NCBI RefSeq assembly: GCF_030408755.1
Contig: NZ_CP047209.1
Location: 434,001 to 498,000, forward strand
Direction: 5' to 3'
DNA: 64,000 nucleotides
DNA from: Corynebacterium felinum
GTDB lineage: Bacteria; Actinomycetota; Actinomycetes; Mycobacteriales; Mycobacteriaceae
Part shown: positions 18,355 to 27,452 of the stretch, one piece after another
Numbering within the stretch: position 1 is the stretch's first letter
Layout: every line of letters begins with the position of its first letter
The notes under the pieces: generated by a model
What the model was told of the DNA's origin: nothing
Database searches by the model: none
What the model saw: only the letters and a program-made list of their open reading frames with translations
Translations under genes and position numbers: made by a program

Positions 18355-21075
18355 ATGGATTCTGGCCAGGTAGTGCAATGGATAGTGCAGGCGCTCACCC
18401 TCGTGGTGGTGCCAGGTGCATTATTCAACTGGATTTCAGGTGTGCGCCTGCCGTGGGCAACCGCGGCAGCAATCCCCACCACCACTGGCATCGTCGCACT
18501 GTCTGGGTGGCTCTTAAGCCAATTCGGGCAAGACTTTCACCTGCGCACCGTTGCGGTGTGTTATCTTTTCTTCCTGCTCATCGCAATCATGTGGCGGGCA
18601 TCCTTCCAACTCGCCCGCACACTTCGCGACCGTCGCGCCACCCGGGCTGGGCACGCGCCGGAAAAGATTTCGTGGAAGCAACGCGCCATTACCTCGTTGA
18701 AAGATCCTAGCTCTTTCTTCAGCGGACGGTGGATACTCCCACTGTCTGGCATCATTGCGGGGGCATGGCTGATCATTGCCCGCACCACCGAAATCTATCT
18801 CGCGCTACCGAAGACATTCATGTCTATTGTCCAAGGCTGGGATGTGCATTGGCATGCCAACGAAGTGCGCTTTATCATGGACGAAAAAATCGCCGACCCC
18901 ACCCGCATGGGTGAATTGCTCAACATTGATGGCCAGTTCCCCTCCTTCTACCCCTCGGGTTGGCACGCAGTTACCGCACTGATAGCTGAGCACCTCGGCC
19001 TGCACCCCATACAAGCTGTCAACTTCAGCAACCTGTTGCTTCCCGCAGTGTGCCTTCCCATGAGTGTGGCGTTACTTGCCTGGAAGATCGTGGGTAATCG
19101 CGGACCCACCGCCCAGCTTGCGGCAGGGCTTGCACCTGTTGGCATTTTTGTTTCACCGGTACTGTACTGGATCCCCACCTATGTGGGCATGTGGCCTTAT
19201 GCGTTCGCTATCGCCATGACCGGCATTGTCGCCGCCCTGTATATGTCGGTGCCGTACAGCCCCATCCGTATCCTTGCCACCATCCTCGGATTCGTCGGTG
19301 TGGTGGCTACGCACCCAGCCACGGTCACCGTTGTCGTTCTCATCGTTGGCTTCTGGTGGCTCTTGCGCCTGTTGTGGAGTCCCGCGCGCGCGACAAAGAA
19401 ACAAGATCCCCGCGCCATCGCGCAGCAACGTGCGCAGGAGCTTATCGACGCCCGCGCCGAATCCGAACGCACCACAGACGCATCTGATAGGCAACGTCCA
19501 CGCCGCTGGGCCCGTCGAAAAGCGGCAACCGAGACCACCGCAGCCAGCACAACAGCAGATGTCACCGCGGATTCTGTACCCACGAGTGATACGGACACGG
19601 ACACTTTGGCCACTGCGGATGTTGAAGATGCAGGAGCCGATACTGCACAGGCTAATGCTGATGACATGCGCGCTGAGACAACCGAAACTCCAGACTCGAA
19701 GCCTTCTTTTGTGCGCCGCGCAACCCGTGGGCTGTGGCTGCGACTGCGCGATGTGATCCTGCTGGCGCTGCCAGCTAGTATCGCCATCGCGGTGATGATC
19801 CCCCAGCTTCTTGCCGGCCTGCGGCAACACGAAGAAGTCTCCACCTATATTGCACCCGATGCCACGACCCGCGCTGAATCCTGGCAGGAACTGGCATTCC
19901 AAGGCACCCGCCACACCAACGAATTCGGTGAGATCAACTGGACGTGGCTTACAGTCTGCGCAATCGTCGGCCTACTAGTCGCCATGGTGTGGCGCAAAAA
20001 TTTCTGGATTCCTGTCTTTTTATTCTTCAGCATGTGGCTGGGTACGCATGCGCTTGCCCCCTACGACGGGATCATCGGCACCCTCCTCAACCCGATTAGT
20101 TCCCTGCACTACAGCTCCGCACATCGACTCATCATCCCCGTTGCCATGGTGCAATTCGCCCTCGCTGGGGTGGGCGTGGCCACGGTGCTTCGCTTCTGCA
20201 CCGGTGCTGCAGCACGCAACCGCTGGGTGCAGGGTATGTCCCTGATCCTAGCTACCGCCATTGGTGTGGGCATTGCCGTATGGGCAGTGCCCCAAGGCCA
20301 AGAAAAGGTAATCAAAGGCACCGGTTTTTCCGTCGCTTCAATCTATAAAGAACGCACCGTCACCAGCAACGACGTCGAAGCGTTCGAATGGTTAGCGCAG
20401 CAACCCCGCGCGTATGAAGGCAAAATCTTGGGCGAGTATTCCGACGGCAACGGTTGGATGTACGCATACAACGGACTGCCCTCCATCTCACGCCACTACC
20501 TGTTGCCACATGTGGACAGGGATATGCCAAGCGTGCGCATCTACCACTACCCAGAACTCATCGGTGCGGGTAACCACGGCGACCCCATTCAGCGCAACCA
20601 GGTGGATGAAGCAGTTGCTGATCTGAACCTCAACTACATTTTCCTTTCCCCACCTGCGTTCTGGCACTTCCAGCAGCACAATATTTCGCGTCGCATCTTC
20701 GACGCGCCAGGGCTGACGTTGGTGTACCGCAACGGCAATACTCAAATCTTTGCCGTCAACGCCCAGTTCAGTGACGCGGAACTTAGCGCCATGCGCGCAA
20801 GCTCCGCCGAACCACTGCCAGCTGGGCCGACACGGGCTGAAGTAGGTTTGGTTTCTGGGGATGCGAATAAAGATATCAAGCCGTATTATCATCGCCCAAG
20901 GAAGTCTGCGCAGCCAAGCATAAGCAGCCCAAGCACGCAGCTCAGCGGTGAGAATACAGTCAACGCCGATGATAACGACGAACGTGCGACGAAGGATGCT
21001 CGGGAAATCGCTGAGCAGTGGCGCCATTACGACAAGTACGTTGGTCGTGCTGAACGTGGCGACGCCCGCCCCTAG
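18355..21075 (+). CDS. large multi-pass membrane protein (DUF6541-like)
   Basis: 906 residues. At least ten hydrophobic segments: several in residues 5-330 (for example LTLVVVPGALFNWISG, IIAGAWLIIART, VLIVGFWWLLRLLW), then a hydrophilic, acidic Thr/Ala/Asp-rich insert at about residues 345-455 with no conserved look, more helices from about 470 to 660, and a C-terminal extracytoplasmic part (YSDGNGWMYAYNGLPSISRHYLLPH, DPIQRNQVDEAVADL). The extracytoplasmic segment between early helices (VQGWDVHWHANEVRFIMDE) recalls GT-C-like envelope glycosyltransferases, but no catalytic motif is proven. Actinobacteria carry this protein next to truA. GAGAGAAG precedes the ATG. A terminator-like hairpin follows. 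Confidence 0.65.
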   Translation: MDSGQVVQWIVQALTLVVVPGALFNWISGVRLPWATAAAIPTTTGIVALSGWLLSQFGQDFHLRTVAVCYLFFLLIAIMWRASFQLARTLRDRRATRAGHAPEKISWKQRAITSLKDPSSFFSGRWILPLSGIIAGAWLIIARTTEIYLALPKTFMSIVQGWDVHWHANEVRFIMDEKIADPTRMGELLNIDGQFPSFYPSGWHAVTALIAEHLGLHPIQAVNFSNLLLPAVCLPMSVALLAWKIVGNRGPTAQLAAGLAPVGIFVSPVLYWIPTYVGMWPYAFAIAMTGIVAALYMSVPYSPIRILATILGFVGVVATHPATVTVVVLIVGFWWLLRLLWSPARATKKQDPRAIAQQRAQELIDARAESERTTDASDRQRPRRWARRKAATETTAASTTADVTADSVPTSDTDTDTLATADVEDAGADTAQANADDMRAETTETPDSKPSFVRRATRGLWLRLRDVILLALPASIAIAVMIPQLLAGLRQHEEVSTYIAPDATTRAESWQELAFQGTRHTNEFGEINWTWLTVCAIVGLLVAMVWRKNFWIPVFLFFSMWLGTHALAPYDGIIGTLLNPISSLHYSSAHRLIIPVAMVQFALAGVGVATVLRFCTGAAARNRWVQGMSLILATAIGVGIAVWAVPQGQEKVIKGTGFSVASIYKERTVTSNDVEAFEWLAQQPRAYEGKILGEYSDGNGWMYAYNGLPSISRHYLLPHVDRDMPSVRIYHYPELIGAGNHGDPIQRNQVDEAVADLNLNYIFLSPPAFWHFQQHNISRRIFDAPGLTLVYRNGNTQIFAVNAQFSDAELSAMRASSAEPLPAGPTRAEVGLVSGDANKDIKPYYHRPRKSAQPSISSPSTQLSGENTVNADDNDERATKDAREIAEQWRHYDKYVGRAERGDARP

Positions 21076-21139
21076 AAAGCACTGATCCTGTCTTCATCTC
21101 GCCGTACAGCGCTCAGACGCAGGTGAAGAAAATTCTCAA

Positions 21140-21179
21140 TGTTTCACATGAAACCTCACCTTAAAAGGTGGGGTTTCAT
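21140..21179 (+). terminator. hairpin after the DUF6541-like gene
   Basis: ATGAAACCTCACCTT (21148-21162) pairs with AAGGTGGGGTTTCAT (21165-21179). The T-run is weak. The upstream edge (TGTTTCACATGAAACC, 21140-21155) also resembles a parS site at 14 of 16 positions. Confidence 0.55.
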
Positions 21180-21462
21180 ACATTCTGCTCAGGCATAAGT
21201 ATCGAGTAAAACGCCACGTCACGCAGCTGTTGCCAGTCGCGGGCTGAGAAGGTTCTTAGTGTGGGAAAAGCCTAGACACAGCCAATTGTTGCGTTGCATT
21301 ATGCTCATGAACATTGTGTCCACTATTATCCACCAAACGAACACAATTATTCTTTCCAGAAAGAGCTTTGGCTGATTGAGTGAATGTAATACCGCTGAGC
21401 TTTGCATTCAAAAAACAAAGCTGAGCGTTGCATTCACTACTGAAGGGAACAGTGATACAGCC
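21180..21462 (+). promoter_or_regulatory. upstream region of the symporter operon with direct repeats
   Basis: Two near-identical direct repeats, GAGCTTTGCATTCA and GAGCGTTGCATTCA, lie between about 21397 and 21436, and GTGAATGTAA just upstream mirrors their ends. A related GCGTTGCATTATG occurs at about 21290. Such spaced repeats ahead of an operon suggest a regulator-binding region, possibly for the PucR-type protein encoded downstream; untested. Confidence 0.35.
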
Positions 21463-21591
21463 ATGTTTGGTCTCCCCGATTTCACCGTAGCCGTCATTTT
21501 TGGCGTCTCGCTTATCTGGATTATTTATACACTTGTGTTTTGGATCATGAGCAAAAATTGGCACCTCGCCGACGAACCTGAGGGGCGGTGA
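21463..21591 (+). CDS. symporter small accessory protein
   Basis: A 42-residue single-helix membrane protein: MFGLPDFTVAVIFGVSLIWI, then a short polar tail (SKNWHLADEPEGR). Proteins of this size and form are found directly upstream of sodium/solute symporters and are named for that context; their exact role is unknown. It is 9 bases ahead of the symporter start. AAGGGA lies 14 bases upstream of the ATG, a little far. A longer frame begins at 21376 but adds non-membrane sequence that overlaps the direct repeats. Confidence 0.7.
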   Translation: MFGLPDFTVAVIFGVSLIWIIYTLVFWIMSKNWHLADEPEGR

Positions 21592-21600
21592 GGATAGATC

Positions 21601-23151
21601 ATGAATGTTGCACTGATTTTTCTCATCGTTTATTTCGTGGCTATGGCGGGGATTGGTTTTTGGACCATGAAACGATCATCCAACGATACCGAAGGTTATT
21701 TGCTGGCAGATCGATCGCTCGGCCCTGCCGTGACTGCGCTGCGCTTACAATCGTCCTCCATGTCCGGCTACATGTTCTTAGGTGCTGGTTCTTTGGCCTA
21801 CACCCAGGGTTATTACAGCATGTGGTACGCGCTTGGCGATATCGGCGGCGGCATTATCAACCTGTCTGTTTTGGGACGGCGGATGCGCAAACTTTCCCAA
21901 AAACTCGGCTCGCTGACCTCCATTGAATACCTGGAGCACCGCTATCAAAGTCAATGGGTTCGCCTGATCGCAGCACTAGTTGCTTTGGGATGTTTGTTCT
22001 TATACGTACTCTCCCAATTCGTTGCCGGCGGTACCGGTTTGAGCTCTGTTACCGGCTACAGCTTCGAAATTTCCCTGATCATCGCGGTCGGCGTGATTGT
22101 GCTCTACACCTTCCTCGGTGGATATCTCGCGGTGGCATACACTGACTTCATTCAGGCAATCGTGATGCTCATCGGCATGCTCTGGATCTTCATCGCCACC
22201 TTGCGTTACGTTGGTGGATTTACCGCCGGAAACACCGCTGTTGGTGAAATCAACCCCAACTTGCTCACCATGTGGGGTGCGGATTTAAGCTTCCAAGGCC
22301 AGTGGGGTGTGATCCTCGGTGCGCTGTTGCTGTTCTCCATCGGCTATATGGGTTGGCCACATGTGGTGGTCAGCCACATGGCGATGCGCAAACCCTCAGT
22401 GGCCCGAACTGCAGGCGTTTACGCCACGATCTTCAACTTCCTGTTTATCCCCGCCCCCTACATCATCGGTATTTTCGCGCTGCTGATTTTGCCCGCCCTT
22501 GATGATCCGCAGCAAGCAATTTTTGAAGTAGCGAAAACCGTACTGCCGAATTTCGCTGTAGGTATTGTGATGGCGGCAGTGATGGCGGCAATTATGTCGA
22601 CCGCGGACGCGCTTTTGCTGCAGGCGTCGACGATCGCCGCGAAAGACCTTTTTGGTCGCTTCATGATCAAAGACATGAATGAACGCCAAATGGTGTGGAT
22701 CTCTAGGGGTGCGGTGCTGCTGCTTTCCTTCGGTGGCATTGTGCTGGCATTTTGGCAGCCACCCGCAGTTTTTGGCCTTGTCGTGTTCGCCACCTCCATT
22801 TTGGGTGCGGCTTTTGTGCCGGTGTATGTGTGCGCGGTGTGGTGGAAGAAAGCAAACGCCATTGGTGCTCTCGCATCGATTCTCACAGGAACACTCGTGG
22901 TCATTGTGTGGCAGCAAGCAGGTTTAAGCGACAGCACGGGGCTTGACTCGCTTATTTCGGGGCTTGCAGCCTCAACTCTTGCCATGATCCTAGGCTCTGT
23001 GCTCACCCAGCGCAGTCACCCAGTATCCGCAGAGATCGTCGCGGCGATGGACGATGCGGCAAGCATTACGCCAAGCACCTACAAGCTGGATAAAGGCAAC
23101 GACCCGACTCTGGCGCATCAATTCCCGCCCGCAACCAACCCAAAGCATTAG
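21601..23151 (+). CDS. sodium:solute symporter (SSS/PutP family)
   Basis: 516 residues with about thirteen hydrophobic helices. Family features: NDTEGYLLADRSLGPAVTALRLQ after helix 1, SSMSGYMFLGAGSLAY in helix 2, TFLGGYLAVAYTDFIQAIVML (Na+-site region) and MAAVMAAIMSTADALLLQAS (the conserved S-T-A-D-A-L-L-L block). It imports an organic solute with sodium. The solute is not readable from sequence; the neighbouring aminotransferase and semialdehyde dehydrogenase make beta-alanine or a related omega-amino acid a reasonable guess. GAGG precedes the ATG by about 8 bases. Confidence 0.88.
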   Translation: MNVALIFLIVYFVAMAGIGFWTMKRSSNDTEGYLLADRSLGPAVTALRLQSSSMSGYMFLGAGSLAYTQGYYSMWYALGDIGGGIINLSVLGRRMRKLSQKLGSLTSIEYLEHRYQSQWVRLIAALVALGCLFLYVLSQFVAGGTGLSSVTGYSFEISLIIAVGVIVLYTFLGGYLAVAYTDFIQAIVMLIGMLWIFIATLRYVGGFTAGNTAVGEINPNLLTMWGADLSFQGQWGVILGALLLFSIGYMGWPHVVVSHMAMRKPSVARTAGVYATIFNFLFIPAPYIIGIFALLILPALDDPQQAIFEVAKTVLPNFAVGIVMAAVMAAIMSTADALLLQASTIAAKDLFGRFMIKDMNERQMVWISRGAVLLLSFGGIVLAFWQPPAVFGLVVFATSILGAAFVPVYVCAVWWKKANAIGALASILTGTLVVIVWQQAGLSDSTGLDSLISGLAASTLAMILGSVLTQRSHPVSAEIVAAMDDAASITPSTYKLDKGNDPTLAHQFPPATNPKH

Positions 23152-23154
23152 GTC

Positions 23155-23685
23155 ATGGATTACCCCATCATCACAGGAACACTTCCGCTCCAGCTTGATC
23201 ACGCAGATGCGTGTGCGCGGGCAGTGGCGGCGCTGCACCCAGTTTCCCCTGGGCTCACGAAGAATGCGATCGATGAAGTGCAGCTCAGCCACTTTCCGCT
23301 GTTGGGTGTGGAGTTTGAGGTTGTTGCGCACAAAGGTCCCGCGCTGAAGGTGACGGGTTCGCGTTTTCCTGTGGTGGTGGATCGGGTGTCCGGTGTCCCT
23401 GTGATTACGTCTGTGTGGCCGCAGTTGCGGCTAGGCGTGCCAGAGGGGTCGATTGACTGCGAGTCGCTGCGGTTTCGGATAGACATTGATGAGGGGATCG
23501 AGGTGGCCCGGCATGCAGTGACTGTGAGCGTGATGCGCCGGTTGAAGTTGGCTTCAGTGTTCGATTTGCAGCTTCGGCGCTGCGTGTGGCCGTTGTGGAA
23601 ACCGAACTATGTTGTGCGGTTTGCGGGTTGTGATGTGCTTGTCGACGCCGTCACAGGAAACGTGGCCGTGCGCGAAGACAGCTAA
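23155..23685 (+). CDS. conserved hypothetical protein, symporter-linked
   Basis: 176 residues, not recognised. No signal peptide or membrane helix; mixed alpha/beta composition with a Val-rich C-terminus (YVVRFAGCDVLVDAVTGNVAV). It starts 3 bases after the symporter stop, so it is probably translationally linked to it. There is no clear ribosome site of its own. The C-terminal segment ...VDAVTGNV resembles the end of PepSY-like beta strands, but this is too short to assign a family. Real coding is supported by the tight operon spacing and by balanced amino-acid composition. Confidence 0.6.
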   Translation: MDYPIITGTLPLQLDHADACARAVAALHPVSPGLTKNAIDEVQLSHFPLLGVEFEVVAHKGPALKVTGSRFPVVVDRVSGVPVITSVWPQLRLGVPEGSIDCESLRFRIDIDEGIEVARHAVTVSVMRRLKLASVFDLQLRRCVWPLWKPNYVVRFAGCDVLVDAVTGNVAVREDS

Positions 23686-23738
23686 CACGACAGCACGACC
23701 TTTTTCCTACTCCTTACTACCCTTACTGCCACAAACCT

Positions 23739-25496
23739 TTACTGCGTCTCAGTGTGGACCGCAGAGGGCGGAGGTTGCGGCGTGGGGATATTGCGCAGCG
23801 CAAGATTGAGGGCGAAGTTGGTGTCGCCGTCGCTAAGATCAGCGTTGAGCAGCCGCTCAATAGTAGCAAGCCGCGAATACAATGCGGTGCGCGAAAGATG
23901 CAGCTCATCGGCCGCAGCGGAGCGGGAAGTGGGGTGCTTGAGCACCGCCCGAAGAGTAGGGAGGAGATCGCCACGATTTTTCTTATCGTAGGCAATCAGT
24001 GGCTCTAAAGTGGTGGACACATACTGCTGAACGCGCACATCTTCACGCAAATCAAGCAGAAGATGCTCAAGCGGATTACGACTCAACGGTTCAACAGTAA
24101 GCGGTGGGGACGAGGAGTGCAGCGGCGGTAGGAGCGCAAGCTTACGCAAATGCGCCGACAACTCATGGGGATCCGCCTGGCTCAACGCATACGTAATATG
24201 AACGCTACTGTGAACGGTCGCGGGAAACTTCTTCGCCCACGCCATCAACTGCAAGCGCAGATGGGTGTGATCGCAACTATGCGGATGCTGCGGGAGAGAA
24301 AACGCCCCCAACAGCATCTGAGGATGCTCACTCGGGCTAAGAAGAACATCAGTGTCGTGGAACATCGCGCGGGCATATTCACGCAACTGCGCTGGGCTCA
24401 CATGTGTATTTCGGTGCTGAATACACACCGGAACAATCGTGCGGTTGGCAAGACGGAAACCGGCAGCATCTAGTACTTTCCTCACACCCTCAGCGCTGGA
24501 ATACTTGTTATTAACAAGCCGGTCAAGGGCGGTTTTCTCAAGCAAATCAACCCACGAATGCTGGTTGGGGCTCCCCAACCTATCCATCGCAAGCGCCGTG
24601 GCAGCCTGCTGAAGAATATGATCCCCGCCAGCAGGGGAGGGGCTGCGACCAAAATAAAAAAGCCGACCCCACACAATGCCTTGAGCTTGGATGTCGATCA
24701 TGGTCCACAAATTCGCCTCATAGCGGTGGGAAACATCCTCAGCAAGCGCCTCCACCACCGCCTTCGTCCCCGTATGCCCCGCCACATTCACAGTCACACA
24801 GTCACTCAACGTCCCATGCTTCCCCAACGTACGAGCCCAACGGCGCGACCTAGAAGCCCACTTGTGAAGCAACACACTCGGAAGCAGATGCCCCTCCGCG
24901 AAAGTAACCACCCGATGGGACAAATCCTCCAACACCACAGGACAACCCAAAAGCCGCGCCGCATGATGCACAATATGGGAGGTCGGCGCACCGTTGATAA
25001 TAAGAGCATTAAACGATTGCGTCACCTTATGGATCTCCGTTACCTGCGCAATTTTGCTTTCCAACAGCATGGAGTGAACTTTTTCCGTGAGGTCAACGAA
25101 CCTGATTTCGTCGTAAAGCACAAGCAGCGGAAGATCATGATCACGGCACGCCTGCACAACATCTTGCGGCACAGTCTGCCACGAAGAGCCCAGCTCAATC
25201 AGCAACGCAGCAACATGAGCACGAGCAAAATCTGCAATCATGCTACGCCGCTCATCCGCATCATCACTCCACGCAATACCCGTGGTCAACAGCAATTCGC
25301 CACCACTTAAAAGCTCCGAGGCGCGCCGCGCATCCGCAATATGCACCCAGCGCACAGGACGATCAAGATCCTTTGGTGCACACAACGCCTCCACACGAAC
25401 ATCACGCAATGTGGGAGTCTCAAGCACATCACGAATCGTGAAAAATTCACCATACTCCCAGCGATGAACCGGCGGGCGCGTTTCTGACCGCGACAT
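23739..25496 (-). CDS. PucR-family transcriptional regulator
   Basis: 585 residues. N-terminal purine-catabolism-type domain (FTIRDVLETPTLRDVRVEA, VRWVHIADARRASELLSGGELLLTTG), a central GGDEF-like region, and a C-terminal helix-turn-helix (LKHPTSRSAAADELHLSRTALYSRLATIERLL). This order is the PucR/CdaR layout; members such as corynebacterial GabR activate amino-acid catabolism genes. ATG at 25496 is chosen over an upstream start because GGGAGG lies 9 bases before it. It is divergent from the dehydrogenase gene, with paired ACAC-n-GTGT sites in the shared 338-base region, and probably controls the dehydrogenase, the aminotransferase and perhaps the symporter. Confidence 0.88.
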   Translation of the reverse strand: MSRSETRPPVHRWEYGEFFTIRDVLETPTLRDVRVEALCAPKDLDRPVRWVHIADARRASELLSGGELLLTTGIAWSDDADERRSMIADFARAHVAALLIELGSSWQTVPQDVVQACRDHDLPLLVLYDEIRFVDLTEKVHSMLLESKIAQVTEIHKVTQSFNALIINGAPTSHIVHHAARLLGCPVVLEDLSHRVVTFAEGHLLPSVLLHKWASRSRRWARTLGKHGTLSDCVTVNVAGHTGTKAVVEALAEDVSHRYEANLWTMIDIQAQGIVWGRLFYFGRSPSPAGGDHILQQAATALAMDRLGSPNQHSWVDLLEKTALDRLVNNKYSSAEGVRKVLDAAGFRLANRTIVPVCIQHRNTHVSPAQLREYARAMFHDTDVLLSPSEHPQMLLGAFSLPQHPHSCDHTHLRLQLMAWAKKFPATVHSSVHITYALSQADPHELSAHLRKLALLPPLHSSSPPLTVEPLSRNPLEHLLLDLREDVRVQQYVSTTLEPLIAYDKKNRGDLLPTLRAVLKHPTSRSAAADELHLSRTALYSRLATIERLLNADLSDGDTNFALNLALRNIPTPQPPPSAVHTETQ

Positions 25497-25580
25497 GAGG
25501 GTACCTCCCTTTGCATTCTTCAGCGCGCAAACCCACAAACACCCGCGTCATTCTTCACACAAGCGGCGAATGGGCACAAA

Positions 25581-25593
25581 GTGAACACAGTGT
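25581..25593. promoter_or_regulatory. operator-like site 1 in the divergent region
   Basis: GTGAACACAGTGT contains the palindrome ACAC-A-GTGT. Its exact reverse complement occurs at 25687-25699. It lies close to the regulator start. Confidence 0.5.
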
Positions 25594-25686
25594 ATTTTTT
25601 CCGTCCAAATCATAGACAGTTCGGGCCTATCCTACCGGCCACACAGCGCCTTAGCATGAAGTTAATCACCTTCCTACCAAGATTTA

Positions 25687-25699
25687 ACACTGTGTTCAC
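25687..25699. promoter_or_regulatory. operator-like site 2 in the divergent region
   Basis: ACACTGTGTTCAC is the exact 13-bp reverse complement of site 1. It is followed by CTTGGTGTTCGAC, a partial direct repeat of the TGTTCACC part. It lies nearer the dehydrogenase gene. Confidence 0.5.
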
Positions 25700-25834
25700 C
25701 TTGGTGTTCGACAGTTCAAAAAACATCGACCACCGACACAACACAGCGAAGGTGACACCCCCCTTATGCCCACACCGCGCATCCCTTATACCCTAATCGC
25801 GCACGTCTTTGCCCCAAGGAGTTAAAGAACAGTC

Positions 25835-27328
25835 ATGATCGTCAACCACATCATCAACGGCGTCGAAAGCCCCAACTTCGAAACACACAGCACAAGCCCC
25901 ATCTACAACCCCGCCACCGGCGAACACATCCGCGACGTTGTGCTCGCCGATACTGCCACACGCGAACACGCCATCGCCAGCGCCGAAGCCGCCCTACCTG
26001 CCTGGCGCGCAACAGGCATGGCCAAACGCTCCCACATCATGTTTAAACTGCGCGAAATCATCACAAGCCGCAGCGAGGAACTCGCCCGAATCATCTCCGA
26101 AGAGCACGGAAAAACACTCGCCGATGCGCACGGGGAAATCACCCGCGGGCTCGAAAACGTCGAATTCTGCGCGGGGCTAACCCACCACATGAAAGGCGAA
26201 TACCTGCAACAAGCCGCGCACGGCATCGACGTGCACCAAAGCCGCCAACCGCTCGGCGTCGTCGCCTGCATCACCCCCTTTAACTTCCCCGCCATGGTCC
26301 CGCTGTGGATGATCACCACCGCCATCGCCGCAGGTAATACCGTGATCCTCAAACCCAGCGAAAAAGACCCCTCCGCCGCAAACTGGATCGCCGCAGCATT
26401 CCGCGACGCTGGGCTTCCCGACGGCGTACTCAACGTGCTTCACGGCGACCAGCATACGGTGGAATATCTGCTGGAAACCCCACGGGTCAAAGCCATCAGC
26501 TTCGTCGGGTCCACCCCTGTTGCCAAAGCCATCTACAGCAGTGCCAGCGCAGCCGGCAAACGCGTCCAAGCACTCGGCGGTGCGAAAAACCACATGGTCG
26601 TCATGCCCGACGCTGATCTCGACGCCGCCGCCGATGCCGCAATCTCCGCCGGATTCGGTTCCGCCGGCGAACGCTGCATGGCCATCTCCGTGGTCGTCGC
26701 TGTCGGAAATATCGCCGATGAACTGGTAGAAAAAATCGTCCAACGCGCACACCAGATCACCCTTGGTGTCTACGACGACCCGAAAACCGACATGGGCCCT
26801 GTGATCACCCGCCAATCCCTCGAACGCATCACCACCTTTGTTGCCGAAGCAGAAAAGCATGGGGCCACAGTGGTCGTCGACGGCCGCGACTGGGATCGAA
26901 CACACCTCAACCCCAACGGCTACTTTATCGGCCCCAGCATCATCGACCACGTCAGTGCCGGAATGCCCTGCTACGACGAAGAAATCTTCGGCCCCGTCCT
27001 ATGCATAGCCCGCGTTGACAACTACGCACAAGCACTAGAGATGATCAACTCCAACCCCTATGCCAATGGCACCGCCATCTTCACTCGAGACGGCCGCACC
27101 GCCCGCGAATTTGAAGTCGGCATCGAAGTCGGAATGGTGGGCATCAACGTCCCCATCCCAGTACCCATTGGGGCATTCTCTTTCGGCGGGTGGAAAAACT
27201 CCCTCTATGGCGACACCCACATGTACGGGCCGGAATCCTTCCACTTCTATACCCGCCGCAAAGTAGTGACCACCCGCTGGCCGCTGCCAGACGAATCCCA
27301 GATCAACCTTGGATTCCCCACCAACTAA
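25835..27328 (+). CDS. mmsA: CoA-acylating (methyl)malonate-semialdehyde dehydrogenase
   Basis: 497 residues, aldehyde dehydrogenase superfamily. Catalytic Cys281 sits in GSAGERCMAISVV. The block LGGAKNHMVVMPDADLD has Asn where other aldehyde dehydrogenases carry the general-base Glu, which is diagnostic of the CoA-dependent MmsA/IolA group. Also GVVACITPFNFPAMVPLWM and the C-terminal GGWKNSLYGDTHMYGPESFHFYTRRKVVTTRWP. It converts malonate or methylmalonate semialdehyde to acetyl- or propionyl-CoA. With the following aminotransferase it fits beta-alanine breakdown; valine or inositol routes are less likely, as no such genes are near. GGAG lies 14 bases before the ATG. Confidence 0.9.
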   Translation: MIVNHIINGVESPNFETHSTSPIYNPATGEHIRDVVLADTATREHAIASAEAALPAWRATGMAKRSHIMFKLREIITSRSEELARIISEEHGKTLADAHGEITRGLENVEFCAGLTHHMKGEYLQQAAHGIDVHQSRQPLGVVACITPFNFPAMVPLWMITTAIAAGNTVILKPSEKDPSAANWIAAAFRDAGLPDGVLNVLHGDQHTVEYLLETPRVKAISFVGSTPVAKAIYSSASAAGKRVQALGGAKNHMVVMPDADLDAAADAAISAGFGSAGERCMAISVVVAVGNIADELVEKIVQRAHQITLGVYDDPKTDMGPVITRQSLERITTFVAEAEKHGATVVVDGRDWDRTHLNPNGYFIGPSIIDHVSAGMPCYDEEIFGPVLCIARVDNYAQALEMINSNPYANGTAIFTRDGRTAREFEVGIEVGMVGINVPIPVPIGAFSFGGWKNSLYGDTHMYGPESFHFYTRRKVVTTRWPLPDESQINLGFPTN

Positions 27329-27351
27329 CACCGCACCGGCACCTTCTACTT

Positions 27352-27418
27352 ACACCCCCTACTATCCACCCCCAAATCCCAGAACTATGCGGGGACAAGC
27401 ATGCATACTAGGGGGTGT
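27352..27418. promoter_or_regulatory. 10-bp inverted repeat between mmsA and the aminotransferase gene
   Basis: ACACCCCCTA (27352-27361) and TAGGGGGTGT (27409-27418) are perfect inverted repeats 47 bases apart, 35 bases before the aminotransferase ATG. They could be an operator or an RNA stem that adjusts expression of the second gene. Confidence 0.35.
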
Positions 27419-27452
27419 GAGTACCTACGATACACAGACAAGGACACGCGCC

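Noticed and set aside
21445..21473. GGGAAC with GTCT downstream near the small accessory protein
   Set aside because: The GTC is shifted by one base and the site runs into the coding region, so it does not fit the N17-AGTCyT pattern of the ESX promoters.
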